DNA from: Hydrocarboniphaga sp.
GTDB lineage: Bacteria; Pseudomonadota; Gammaproteobacteria; Nevskiales; Nevskiaceae
Direction: 5' to 3'
Length of the DNA: 64,000 nucleotides
Assembly (NCBI RefSeq): GCF_028291725.1
Contig: NZ_JAQGNT010000028.1
Location: 1-64,000, forward strand
Position 1 is the stretch's first letter, and every line of letters starts with the position of its first letter. The translations under genes were made by a program, and so were the position numbers. The notes under the pieces are model-generated. The model saw nothing but the letters and a program-made list of their open reading frames with translations. It did not search any database and was not told the DNA's origin. Of this stretch, positions 45,909-56,118 are shown piece by piece.

Positions 45909-46058
45909 GGGAACGAGTCGGCCATCCGGTACCGCCGACTTTCGATTCTTGGTGTGCCGCGCGATGTGCGGGGCCACATTGGTGTTGCCCGATAAGTCGA
46001 CAAACTCGGCAGCGTCGTAGCCCTTGTCCGCCCCCCAGCGTGATCGGCCTTTCGGTCT
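45909..46058 (-). pseudogene. IS5-type transposase remnant
   Basis: A minus-strand reading frame encodes GADKGYDAAEFVDL, then NVAPHIARHTKNRKSAV and DGR. This matches the segment of IS5-family DDE transposases around the second catalytic Asp (usual form GADKGYD...VTPHVAQ...NRRSAIDGRT). Only about 50 residues remain, without start, other catalytic residues or recognisable terminal repeats. It marks an old insertion just upstream of a toxin-antitoxin pair. The rest of the 45760-46095 gap shows no gene. Confidence 0.65.
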
Positions 46059-46095
46059 TGATCGCATCCCCTGAAATCTACTGGCAGCGATTGCT

Positions 46096-46115
46096 TGTAT
46101 CTCAATGGAGATACA
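46096..46115. promoter_or_regulatory. Operator-like palindrome before relB/yafQ
   Basis: TGTATCTC-aatg-GAGATACA is a perfect 8-bp inverted repeat, 28 nt before the antitoxin ATG. RelB/DinJ antitoxins bind such palindromes through their ribbon-helix-helix ends and repress their own operon; I infer that role here. Confidence 0.7.
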
Positions 46116-46143
46116 TACTACCGGCTGATTCGGAGGACTGGAA

Positions 46144-46425
46144 ATGACCGCGCAAACGTCAATGCTGCATATCCGTGTGGACGATGAAACCAAAGCTCAG
46201 GCTGCCGAGGCCTTGTCTGCCATGGGCCTGTCCGTCTCCGATGCTGTCCGGATGTTCCTTCGCCGTGTGGTGGTCGACCAAGCGTTCCCGCTGGAACTCA
46301 AGGTGCCCAATGCGGAAACCCGAGCCGCAATGGCCGAGGCTGATGGCATAGCGGCCGCCCGCCGCGCCCGTTTTTCTGCCGCCGCCGAACTGTTCGCCGA
46401 TCTTGAAAAAAACATCGGCAAGTAA
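46144..46425 (+). CDS. Type II antitoxin, RelB/DinJ family
   Basis: A 93-residue antitoxin. The ribbon-helix-helix part is MLHIRVDDETKAQAAEALSAMGLSVSDAVRMFLRRVVVD, followed by FPLELKVPNAETRAAMAEAD, the usual RelB/DinJ neutralising segment. A GGAGG ribosome site lies 8 nt upstream of the ATG. Its 3' end overlaps the toxin frame by 23 nt. It should bind YafQ and repress the operon at the palindrome upstream. Confidence 0.9.
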   Translation: MTAQTSMLHIRVDDETKAQAAEALSAMGLSVSDAVRMFLRRVVVDQAFPLELKVPNAETRAAMAEADGIAAARRARFSAAAELFADLEKNIGK

Positions 46426-46729
46426 GCGGGCGCCACTGCCTCGGATTTCAGACTATTCGAAGTCATTCCTCAAAGACTGGGAACGCCTGATACGGTCTGG
46501 GCGTTACGACATGAACCGGCTGAAAGAGGCGATGCTGTTGCTGATTGCCAACGACGCGCCGCTAGGGCCGGAGTGGCGTGATCACCAGTTGAAGGAACAG
46601 TGGTCGGCGCATCGGGAGTGCCACATCGGCGGTGATTTCCTTTTGGCGTACAAAGTTGATGATAGTGCTACCCCAGGATTGATCGTATTTGTCAGGGCAG
46701 GCACTCACTCGGAGCTGTTCAACGAATAG
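46403..46729 (+). CDS. YafQ-family mRNA interferase toxin
   Basis: A RelE-superfamily ribosome-dependent endoribonuclease of the YafQ type. The core reads YSKSFLKDWERL, DMNRLKEAMLLLIANDAPLGPEWRDHQLKEQWSAHRECHIGGDFLLAYKV and FVRAGTHSELF, equivalent to the E. coli pattern with catalytic His residues in DHQL, ECHI and GTHSELF. I start at TTG 46403 (108 residues), which overlaps the antitoxin; no ribosome site is obvious and a slightly later start is possible. The N-terminal 15 residues are longer than in E. coli YafQ (92). Confidence 0.85.
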   Translation: MKKTSASKRAPLPRISDYSKSFLKDWERLIRSGRYDMNRLKEAMLLLIANDAPLGPEWRDHQLKEQWSAHRECHIGGDFLLAYKVDDSATPGLIVFVRAGTHSELFNE

Positions 46730-46737
46730 TCTGTTTT

Positions 46738-47040
46738 CTACTTTCGTAGATCTGAGCTGACGTTTTGATCGAGCCGGTCTAGCGACTCGATCAGTTTTTC
46801 CCTCGAGATTCGCTCGAATTGGCCAATCAGCAATCGCGAAAGTCGTAACTCGGGAATACCGATAATCCGCGCGGCCTCGACGCCAGACAGTTGCCGTTGC
46901 TCGATAACGGCCCGGATGCCAGACACGAGCGTGGCCTTGAGCTTCATCGCGTCCGGATTGCGGAAACCCAGGTCACGATAGACATTCCCGGAGCCCTGCT
47001 CGACGCCAACTTGTTGGTCTGTCTGCAGGTTCCGTCTCAT
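46738..47040 (-). CDS. HigA-like XRE-family antitoxin
   Basis: A 100-residue helix-turn-helix protein. GSGNVYRDLGFRNPDAMKLKATL is the linker typical of antitoxins that pair with Gp49-like HigB toxins. LSGVEAARIIGIPELRLSRLLIGQFERISREKLIESLDRLDQNV is the HTH domain, with a changed recognition helix. The full toxin gene is absent: only a degraded tail lies immediately upstream (47041-47142). It is thus an orphan antitoxin, convergent with yafQ. It may still act as a repressor. Confidence 0.75.
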   Translation of the reverse strand: MRRNLQTDQQVGVEQGSGNVYRDLGFRNPDAMKLKATLVSGIRAVIEQRQLSGVEAARIIGIPELRLSRLLIGQFERISREKLIESLDRLDQNVSSDLRK

Positions 47041-47142
47041 CTTCGATTGCCCTTCTACTTTCTCGTGCCGCAGTTGAATCAACACCGCACCCGCTGCCGG
47101 CGCTGCCTTGCCGGTCTTCGATTTCTTGGCGAAGCAGATGTG
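47041..47142 (-). pseudogene. HigB toxin remnant
   Basis: In the frame of the antitoxin, the codons just upstream read CFAKKSKTGKAAPAAGA and then IQLRHEKVEG, close to the C terminus of Gp49-like HigB toxins (usual form FQKKSKTG...). No start or N-terminal two thirds remain. The 240 nt between this relic and tRNA-Val hold no gene that I can support. Confidence 0.6.
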
Positions 47143-47383
47143 CCGGTTTTCGCGAGGAAGATTCCGACGATTGCGTTGAAGATGACGGCAGTACAACGAG
47201 CGATATCAATGGGCAGATCACGAGGCCCGCCGGCGATTACGAACCGTGGTGTTGAGGATCTGATACGACGATAAAACCCGATGCGCCCGCCTTAAATCGC
47301 GCAATTCCGGGAAATTCCCCGAAAAAACTGCCGAAAATAAGGTGGCCTAAAGGAACAATAACCAATATAAACAGATGTTTAAT

Positions 47384-47460
47384 TGGTAGGCGCGAAGGGA
47401 CTCGAACCCCCGACCCCCACCATGTCAAGGTGGTGCTCTAACCAACTGAGCTACGCGCCT
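47384..47460 (-). tRNA. tRNA-Val (GAC)
   Basis: A 77-nt cloverleaf on the minus strand with encoded CCA. Acceptor strands AGGCGCG and CGCGCCT pair, the T loop contains GTTCGAGTC, and the anticodon loop TTGACAT gives GAC. Its 3' side faces the toxin-antitoxin remnant patch, which fits tRNA genes as integration sites, but no attachment repeat was found. Confidence 0.97.
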
Positions 47461-47482
47461 GCAGACCTTTGCAGGGGCGCGA

Positions 47483-47511
47483 AAGATACAAGGCCGGGGA
47501 AAGTTAGGCAA
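47483..47511 (-). promoter_or_regulatory. Candidate promoter of tRNA-Val
   Basis: On the minus strand TTGCCT is followed after 17 nt by TATCTT, giving a start about 15 nt before the tRNA. Spacing and position are good, the hexamers moderate. Confidence 0.5.
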
Positions 47512-47618
47512 GGCCGTCATGGAATAATCTTTTGCCGACCCCGCCGGACCGGCCACCAAAGAATGCGAGCCATCCCACCCGAAGCGCTCTATTAGCGCGA
47601 TCAAGACCCGGCCAGGTT

Positions 47619-49685
<2,067 letters not shown>

Positions 49686-49768
49686 GTCTTAACACTAGCA
49701 GACCCGATTCGGAGTTGACCGCGCCGACCGGCTGAAAGTGCCGCCCGTTGCCAAACAATCCTGCGCGA

Positions 49769-52024
49769 TCAGGCCGCCAGGGCCGGCCTGTCCGAGTCCG
49801 CCCATTGTGACGGCTGGTCCCAATCCTTGGCCGTATGGAAGCGCTCTACCGCTCCCACCAGCACCTGAGCCTGCTGCTCCATGCTCATGGCCGCCGCCGA
49901 AGCCTCCTCCACCAGCGCCGCATTCTGCTGGGTCGTCTGGTCCATCTGCTCCAGCATGCTATTGACCTGCGCGATGCCGCCGCTCTGCTCCCGCGACGAA
50001 GTGGCGATTTCGGCCATCAGGCCGGTAACCCGCTTCACCGAGCTCATGATCTGCTGCATCGTCTGCCCCGCCTGCTCCGCCAAAGCCGATCCACTGCCCG
50101 CCTGCGCCGCCGAATCGGCGATCAGCGACTTGACCTCGCGCGCCGCCGCGGTGGCGCGCTGAGCCAGGCTGCGCACCTCGGTGGCGACGACCGCGAAGCC
50201 GCGGCCCTGCTCGCCGGCGCGCGCGGCTTCGACCGCCGCGTTCAGCGCCAGAATATGGGTCTGGAACGCGATCGAATCGATCACGCCGATGATGTCGGCA
50301 ATGCGCTTGGATGCCTGGTCGATCGCCGACATGGTCTTGATCACTTCGCCGACCACCGCGCCGCCCTGGACGGCGATATCGCTCGCGCTGATCGCCAACT
50401 GGCTGGCATGGTGGGCGTGCTCGGCGTTGCGCTGCACGGTCGAGGTCAGCTCCTGCATGCTCGACGCGGTCTGCTCCAGATTCGCCGCCTGCTGCTCGGT
50501 GCGGATCGACAGATCGGCGTTGCCGGCCGCGATTTGCCGCGCTGCCGAGCTGAGCGCCTGGGTACTCGACTTGATCTGGTCGACGATATCCGCAAGCTGC
50601 ACGACGGTGCCGTTGGCGTCCTCTTTGATGCGCGCCAGCATGCCCCGGTAGTCCGTCGAAATCTGGCGCGTGAGATCGCCCTGGGCGATCGCCCCGAGCA
50701 CCATCATCACTTCCTCGAACGCGCTCGCCGAGGTATCAAGCAGCCGGTTGATGCCGCGAGCCAGGTGACCGAAGAAGCCGTCCTTGCCGGCTTCGTCCAC
50801 GCGCAGGCTGAAATCACCTTCGGCAGCCGCCTGGACGATGCCGGCCACTTCATGCTCGACGGCGATCTCGGCGGTGCGGTCCTTCCATTCGACGACGCTG
50901 CCCAGGCACTCGCCGTGCTCGCCGCGGATCGCGCTGACCACCATCGCATAGCTGCGGGCGCCGATGCGCGAACGCGTGCGCAGCGGCTCGGCGAGCGCCG
51001 ACTGCAGTTGGGCGCGATCGGTTTCCGTGAAGAAACCGTCGATGCAAAGCCCCTGCAGCGCAGCCGCGTCGAACGCGGGCATCTGCCCGCGAATATCGTC
51101 GGCCGCGCCGTCGAACATGGCGGCGACGGCCGGGTTGCTGTAAGTGACACGCCGCTGCTGATCCACGATCGTGACGCAGGCGCTGGCCTGGTCCAGGGCA
51201 TCGCGCACGGCGCGGTTCTCGTTGGCGATGCGGCGCTCGCGTTCCAGGCGGGCGCGCAGGTCGTCGCGCATCTTGCGCAGGGTTTCGAGCAACTCGCGGA
51301 TTTCACGGGTCTTTGCCGCCGGGATTTCGCGCTGCAGGTCGCCGTCGGCGATGCCGCGCAGCACGTCGATGGCGCCGGCCAGCGGACGGCTCACCGAGCG
51401 CGTGATGGTGATCGCCAGCACCACAGCCAGTAGCAGCACGACGACGCCGATGGCGCTCATCAGCATCACTGCGCCACGGTAGGAAGCATGCATCGCCTGC
51501 TGCATGGCGGTGAGCTGCGCGAGTTCGTAGCCACTGTAGCTGGCCAGCGTCTTGCGCATCGCGTCGATGCGCGGCAGCGCCTCGTCGTAGAGCGCGGTGC
51601 GCGCGATCTCGCGCTTGCCGGCCTGCAGGAAGCGGCCGAACTTGGTCAGCGCGACCAGCAGCGAGCTGTTGTCGTTCTGGATCACCGCCTGCAGCGTCTT
51701 GGCCTGCTCGCCGCCGTCGGCAAAGAGCTGGTCCATGCGTGCGAGCATCTCGCCGATCCCGGCCTTGTCCTGGTTCAGCGCCGTCAGCTGCTCCTGCATG
51801 ACCTGGGCATCGTCGGCCAGATAGGCGCGATAGGCGTGGTTGCCGATGCGGTTGATGCTTTCGGTGAACGCCTGCATGGTGTCGATACGCGGCATCGACA
51901 CCTGCACGAAAGTCTGGGTCTTATGGTCGAAACGCTGCAGCTGCCAGAGGCCCATGCCGGCCACGATGCCGACGAACAGCGCCATGCTGCCCAGGGCCAG
52001 CATCAATCTTGTGGTGATCGACAT
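49769..52024 (-). CDS. Methyl-accepting chemotaxis protein with PAS domain
   Basis: A 751-residue chemoreceptor. TM1 (about 7-27) and TM2 (about 181-203) flank a periplasmic four-helix sensor. A HAMP domain (about 204-256), a PAS-like domain (about 268-375), a second HAMP-like stretch and the signalling domain follow. The hairpin tip reads IAFQTHILALNAAVEAARAGEQGRGFAVVATEVRSLAQRAT, which binds CheA/CheW; the conserved Asn of F-Q-T-N-I-L is His here. No C-terminal CheR-binding pentapeptide is seen (end is SDRPALAA). No che genes are nearby, so it is a stand-alone receptor. Confidence 0.94.
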   Translation of the reverse strand: MSITTRLMLALGSMALFVGIVAGMGLWQLQRFDHKTQTFVQVSMPRIDTMQAFTESINRIGNHAYRAYLADDAQVMQEQLTALNQDKAGIGEMLARMDQLFADGGEQAKTLQAVIQNDNSSLLVALTKFGRFLQAGKREIARTALYDEALPRIDAMRKTLASYSGYELAQLTAMQQAMHASYRGAVMLMSAIGVVVLLLAVVLAITITRSVSRPLAGAIDVLRGIADGDLQREIPAAKTREIRELLETLRKMRDDLRARLERERRIANENRAVRDALDQASACVTIVDQQRRVTYSNPAVAAMFDGAADDIRGQMPAFDAAALQGLCIDGFFTETDRAQLQSALAEPLRTRSRIGARSYAMVVSAIRGEHGECLGSVVEWKDRTAEIAVEHEVAGIVQAAAEGDFSLRVDEAGKDGFFGHLARGINRLLDTSASAFEEVMMVLGAIAQGDLTRQISTDYRGMLARIKEDANGTVVQLADIVDQIKSSTQALSSAARQIAAGNADLSIRTEQQAANLEQTASSMQELTSTVQRNAEHAHHASQLAISASDIAVQGGAVVGEVIKTMSAIDQASKRIADIIGVIDSIAFQTHILALNAAVEAARAGEQGRGFAVVATEVRSLAQRATAAAREVKSLIADSAAQAGSGSALAEQAGQTMQQIMSSVKRVTGLMAEIATSSREQSGGIAQVNSMLEQMDQTTQQNAALVEEASAAAMSMEQQAQVLVGAVERFHTAKDWDQPSQWADSDRPALAA

Positions 52025-52056
52025 GGAGTCTCTCGTCAGGCTTGTTTATTTATTTA

Positions 52057-52416
52057 TTAAGGCGTCGTCGTCGGCTGCGCGAGCACGGACAGATACGCAA
52101 GCAGATCGCCGATCTCGGCGTCACTGAGCTGCTCGCCCCAGGGCGGCATCGAACCCGAACGGCCGACCGCGGCACCGCCGGCACGGATGATCCGTTCCTT
52201 CTCGGTCCTGATCAGAACGCTCCGCCGCAGATTCGCCGGCCGCACGTGATCGGCCAGCAGCTTCGCGGCCGGGCCATCGCCTTCGCCGGCGTCACCGTGG
52301 CAAAGCCGGCAGTAGGTCATGAACACCTGCCGCCCGCCAGGCGCGGACCCCGCATCGGCAGCCGCGGGTTCGGCGAGCAGCAAAGCCAGCGCGAACAGGG
52401 CGGGGCTGCGGTTCAT
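52057..52416 (-). CDS. Small periplasmic cytochrome c
   Basis: A 119-residue monoheme cytochrome, probably an electron carrier in the periplasm. A signal peptide (about 1-21, ending AAADA) precedes the heme site CRLCH (36-40), and SMPPW (Met90) supplies the axial ligand. Start at 52416 overlaps the cupredoxin stop as ATGA, and the three genes 52057-53793 look co-transcribed. Confidence 0.88.
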   Translation of the reverse strand: MNRSPALFALALLLAEPAAADAGSAPGGRQVFMTYCRLCHGDAGEGDGPAAKLLADHVRPANLRRSVLIRTEKERIIRAGGAAVGRSGSMPPWGEQLSDAEIGDLLAYLSVLAQPTTTP

Positions 52417-52736
52417 TTGCTCACGTTCACCGTCATCCGCATCTCCGGATGAATCGCGCATTCCACTTCGTAGTGGCCGGGCTGGTCGAACACCAGCTTG
52501 CGCGTCTGGCCCTTGCCGAAAGCACCCAGGTCGAAAGGCGCGGGATCGCTGAGGCTGAAAATGTTGTGGAAGAATTCATCCTCGTTGCGGAACGTGACCG
52601 ATTCGCCCGTCTTGATGCTCAGGGCCTTGGCACTGAAGGCCTTGTCTTTCTGCATGACCAGGTGATCCTCGGCGAATGCAGCCGGCAGCATCGCCATCAG
52701 CAACAGGCTGGGAATCGCGTAGCGCAGGGTGTTCAT
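52413..52736 (-). CDS. Cupredoxin-fold blue copper protein
   Basis: A 107-residue periplasmic protein with a Sec signal (about 1-22, AFA-E). It has the type 1 copper ligands His57 (EFFHNIF), Cys93, His96 and Met99 (VECAIHPEMRM), as in plastocyanin-like proteins of the methylamine/peroxidase clusters. I start at the ATG at 52736, with GGAG 7 nt upstream; a TTG two codons earlier is possible. It is translationally coupled to the cytochrome gene and lies 52 nt after the diheme peroxidase gene, suggesting an electron-transfer chain. Confidence 0.9.
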   Translation of the reverse strand: MNTLRYAIPSLLLMAMLPAAFAEDHLVMQKDKAFSAKALSIKTGESVTFRNEDEFFHNIFSLSDPAPFDLGAFGKGQTRKLVFDQPGHYEVECAIHPEMRMTVNVSK

Positions 52737-52788
52737 GGTCAATCTCCAACAATCGAAAAATGTTTAAAAATTCAAGGGGCCTTGGCAG

Positions 52789-53793
52789 CTATTGCGGCAA
52801 CTGCGGCAGCACGACCAGCATCGGCGCGCCGGTCAGCGTCTTCAGGAATTCCAGCAGATCGCGCTTCTCCACCACGGTCAGGCCCAGAGGACGGATGCTG
52901 GGGCTCAAGTTGTCCTTGAGGTCGCCGCCGCGATCGTAGTGCTCGATCACTTCTTCGAGGCTGGCGTACATACCGTTGTGCATATACGGCGCTGTGAGGG
53001 CCACATCGCGCAGCGTCGGCGTCTTGAACGCGCCCTTCATCGACTTGAGCGGCTTCTGCGCGTAGCGGCCCGGGTCCTCACTGTTCAGGCCGATGTTGTG
53101 AAAGCCGTTGTCGGTGAAGTTCCAGCCCATATGGCACAGGCCGCACTCGGCCTTGCCTTTGAACAGCTCGAAGCCGCGCTGGGCGGATGCGCCGATGGCG
53201 GCAGCGTCGCCGCGGCGCCAGCGATCGAACGGCGCCTCGCCCGACACCACGGTGCGCTCGAAACTGGCGATGGCCTTGGCGATGGTCGTCGTGCTGATGC
53301 TCTCGCCCGGATAGGCGGCGTCGAAACGTGCACGATAGCCGGCGATCGCGGCGAACTCCGTCGCGACGCTACCCAGGTCCTGGTTCATCTCGGCACCGGA
53401 GCCCATCGGTCCCAGCGCTTGTTGTTCCAGGTCTTTGAAGCGGCCGTCCCACATCTGCAGCGGGTTGTAGGCGGTGTTGAGAATCGTCGGCGTGCCGCGC
53501 CCCAGCGGTTTCATGCCGTGGCCCATGCCCGTGGGCAGGCCGTCCGACCAGCCCAGCGCCGGGTTGTGGCAGGACGCGCAGCTGATCCAGTTGGAGCCGG
53601 ACAGGCGCGGGTCGAAGAACAGCGCCTTGCCCAGCTCGACGCGCTCGGCGGTGGGCGCGTTGGACTCCGGCGCCGGCACCTGCGCGGGCCGCAGCCAGGG
53701 ATCGGCATCGGCCGGACGCGCATCCACGGCGGCGCCTGCCCGCCCGGCACAGAGACCAAAAACCACTGCCATGCACAACCGAAGATGTTTCAT
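52789..53793 (-). CDS. Diheme cytochrome c peroxidase / MauG family protein
   Basis: A 334-residue periplasmic enzyme with a signal peptide (about 1-22). The two c-heme sites are CASCH (72-76) and CGLCH (217-221), with TPTILNTAYNPLQMWDGR and TPTLRDVALTAPYMHNG typical of the family. Members reduce hydrogen peroxide or oxidise protein side chains. Upstream of a cupredoxin and a cytochrome c, it is likely served by one of them. The 323-nt gap to the divergent histidine kinase gene shows no clear promoter. Confidence 0.92.
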   Translation of the reverse strand: MKHLRLCMAVVFGLCAGRAGAAVDARPADADPWLRPAQVPAPESNAPTAERVELGKALFFDPRLSGSNWISCASCHNPALGWSDGLPTGMGHGMKPLGRGTPTILNTAYNPLQMWDGRFKDLEQQALGPMGSGAEMNQDLGSVATEFAAIAGYRARFDAAYPGESISTTTIAKAIASFERTVVSGEAPFDRWRRGDAAAIGASAQRGFELFKGKAECGLCHMGWNFTDNGFHNIGLNSEDPGRYAQKPLKSMKGAFKTPTLRDVALTAPYMHNGMYASLEEVIEHYDRGGDLKDNLSPSIRPLGLTVVEKRDLLEFLKTLTGAPMLVVLPQLPQ

Positions 53794-54116
53794 TCGCCAA
53801 ATTCCCCAAATCCCTTAGCTCCGAAACGGGCACATCGCCCGGTCCGCATTCAAGCGAGTTAACGGCACCCAGGCAGCGTTCTGAAGACCGCGCTCGCGCA
53901 GACGCCGGAAGTCGTCGGAACTCCCGCCGATCCAGCGTGTGCTCTGCTAGGTTCAGAATCCCGGCGTACTGCCGATACGAAAATGTGCAGGCTGATCCAC
54001 GCGACTACACTGGCAGCCCGAACTTGCGAACCTGCTTCCACAAAAAACCTCTCCGACATTTGTCTCGAGCGTCACCGCCTGTAACCGACACGGATCGTTG
54101 GACCTCAGGAGAGCCC

Positions 54117-56066
54117 ATGTACCAAAACCGCGCTTCTGAACTGGACAGTGCGACCCTGACGCCGGCCGAAGCCGCGCTGACAGGGGCGCTGGTCGACGCG
54201 CTGCCCTCGCAGGCAGCGGTGCTGGACGCCCGCGGACGCATCGTGGTGGTCAACAAGGCCTGGGAGCAGCTGGCGGCCACTCACCGGTCTGGCCCGTTCG
54301 CGGGCACCGTCGAACAAAATTTCCTGGCCTTGTGCCGAGCCGAGGACGGCGAAAGCGCTGCCGAAGCCAGCCGCCTGGCGGCCGGTATCCGGGCCGTGCT
54401 GATCGGCTCGCAAGCCGCGTGTCGCCTGGGCTACGCCTGCCACGTCGGCGGTGAAATCGTCTGGCTTCGCGTCCATGTCGCGGCGTTCAGCACCGGAGCC
54501 TGGGCGGGTGCGCTGATGACGCTGGCGAACCTTAGCGACGTCGCCAGCGGGGCACCGGCGGGCGAGGCACGCTACCGGGCCGCATTCGACGGCAATACTC
54601 TGCCGATGTGGGTGTTCGATCCCGCCACGCTGCGTTTCCTGGAAGTCAACGAGGCGGCGGTCGCGTACTACGGCTACTCCCGCGCTGAGTTTCTTGCGAT
54701 GACGCTGGCCGACATCCGGCCGCCGGACGATGTACGGACCCTGGGAGCCGATGTCGAGGAGCTCGAAACCTCCGCCAGAAATGTAAAAGTGTGGAGGCAT
54801 CTGCTGAAGAGTGGCCGGATCGTCCGCACCGAGATCCACGCCCAATGGCTGCCCTGGGCAGGCGCTTCGGCCCGGCTGGTCACGACCATCGATGTGACAG
54901 AACGCCTGAGGGCCGCCGAAGCGCTGGCGGAAAGCGAGCGCCGTTTTCGCGAGCTGGCCAATGCCATCAGCGAGGTGTTCTGGCTCAGCGAGCTGGACAG
55001 CAAGCGGCTGCTCTACGTATCACCCGCCTACGAAAAGATCTGGGGCCGCTCTACCGCGGAGCTGTATTTGAATCCGGGCCTGTGGCTCGAGTCTGTGCAT
55101 CCGGACGACCGCGCGCGCGTCGCACGCGCCGCCAAGGCTTTCCCGGCGCAGCCCTACAGCGTCGAATATCGCGTATTGCGGCCGGACGGCAGCCTGCGCT
55201 GGGTCTCGGATACCGGCTTTGCGGTCTGCGACGAAGCCGGCACGCCGCGCCGCATGGCGGCGGTTGCGCAGGACATCACCAAGCGCAAGCTGATGGCCGA
55301 GCAATCGCGCCAGTCGCAGCACCTGGAAGCGCTCGGGCAACTCACCGGCGGCGTCGCCCACGACTTCAACAACCTGCTGACCGTGATCCAGGGCAATGCC
55401 GAACTGCTCACCGAGCTGCTGGTGGCGCAACCCCGGCTGCACAAGCTGGCCGCCTTGATCGGCGATGCTGCCGAGCGCAGCGCCGAACTGACCCGGCGCC
55501 TGCTGGCGTTTGCGCGCAAACAGGCGCTCGATCCGAAGGCCGTGGATCTGAACCCGCTGCTCGCCGGGCTGGAGGCACTGCTGCGCCGTTCGCTCGGCGG
55601 ACACATCAAGATCGATCTGATTCTGGCCGCGGATCTCTGGCTCACGCGGGTCGATCCCGGGCAGCTCGAAAACGCGGTGCTCAACCTTGCCATCAACGCG
55701 CGCGACGCCATGCCGGACGGCGGCCGCTTGACGATCCGGACGCAGAACATCCAGCTCGATGAAGCCGAAGCGCTGCGTTGCGGCCTGGGCTGCGACGGCC
55801 GCTACGTGCTGCTCACCGTCAAGGACACCGGCACCGGCATCGCCATCGAGCATCTGCCGCATGTGTTCGAACCCTTCTTCACGACCAAGGAAACCGGCAA
55901 GGGAACCGGGCTCGGGCTGGCCATGGCCTACGGCTTCGTCAATCAGTCGCTGGGGCACATTTCGGTCGAATCGGCGCCGGGTGCAGGCACGCAGCTGTCG
56001 ATTTACCTGCCGCAGCTCTCGGACGCGCCTGCGGCCGCGCGACCGGCGGCGGTGGGCGATGTCTAG
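54117..56066 (+). CDS. Multi-PAS sensor histidine kinase
   Basis: A 649-residue soluble kinase without membrane segments. Three PAS-like domains lie at about 25-140, 150-265 and 275-390. The dimerisation/phosphoacceptor motif is LGQLTGGVAHDFNNLLTVIQ with His415. The ATPase domain has the N box NLAINARDAMPDGG, G1 KDTGTGIAIEHLP, the F box VFEPFFTTKETGKGTGLGLAMAYGFV and G2. This is the FixL/NtrB-like subgroup; the input signal is unknown. Start at 54117 has AGGAGAG just upstream. It is followed by a response regulator gene with which it must form a pair. Confidence 0.93.
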   Translation: MYQNRASELDSATLTPAEAALTGALVDALPSQAAVLDARGRIVVVNKAWEQLAATHRSGPFAGTVEQNFLALCRAEDGESAAEASRLAAGIRAVLIGSQAACRLGYACHVGGEIVWLRVHVAAFSTGAWAGALMTLANLSDVASGAPAGEARYRAAFDGNTLPMWVFDPATLRFLEVNEAAVAYYGYSRAEFLAMTLADIRPPDDVRTLGADVEELETSARNVKVWRHLLKSGRIVRTEIHAQWLPWAGASARLVTTIDVTERLRAAEALAESERRFRELANAISEVFWLSELDSKRLLYVSPAYEKIWGRSTAELYLNPGLWLESVHPDDRARVARAAKAFPAQPYSVEYRVLRPDGSLRWVSDTGFAVCDEAGTPRRMAAVAQDITKRKLMAEQSRQSQHLEALGQLTGGVAHDFNNLLTVIQGNAELLTELLVAQPRLHKLAALIGDAAERSAELTRRLLAFARKQALDPKAVDLNPLLAGLEALLRRSLGGHIKIDLILAADLWLTRVDPGQLENAVLNLAINARDAMPDGGRLTIRTQNIQLDEAEALRCGLGCDGRYVLLTVKDTGTGIAIEHLPHVFEPFFTTKETGKGTGLGLAMAYGFVNQSLGHISVESAPGAGTQLSIYLPQLSDAPAAARPAAVGDV

Positions 56067-56118
56067 CGCGAACGACAAGGGCGTGCGCAACGGCGCCGCC
56101 CACTCACCAGGAAACTCC

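Noticed and set aside
49686-49768. LexA box before uvrB
   Set aside because: No CTGT-N8-ACAG-like sequence is found in the 83-nt gap.
49835-51433. 532-codon plus-strand frame
   Set aside because: Antisense to the chemoreceptor gene; composition is that of a shadow frame.
53794-54116. Small minus-strand frame between the peroxidase and kinase genes
   Set aside because: It has no homology and no ribosome site, and it lies in a divergent promoter region.
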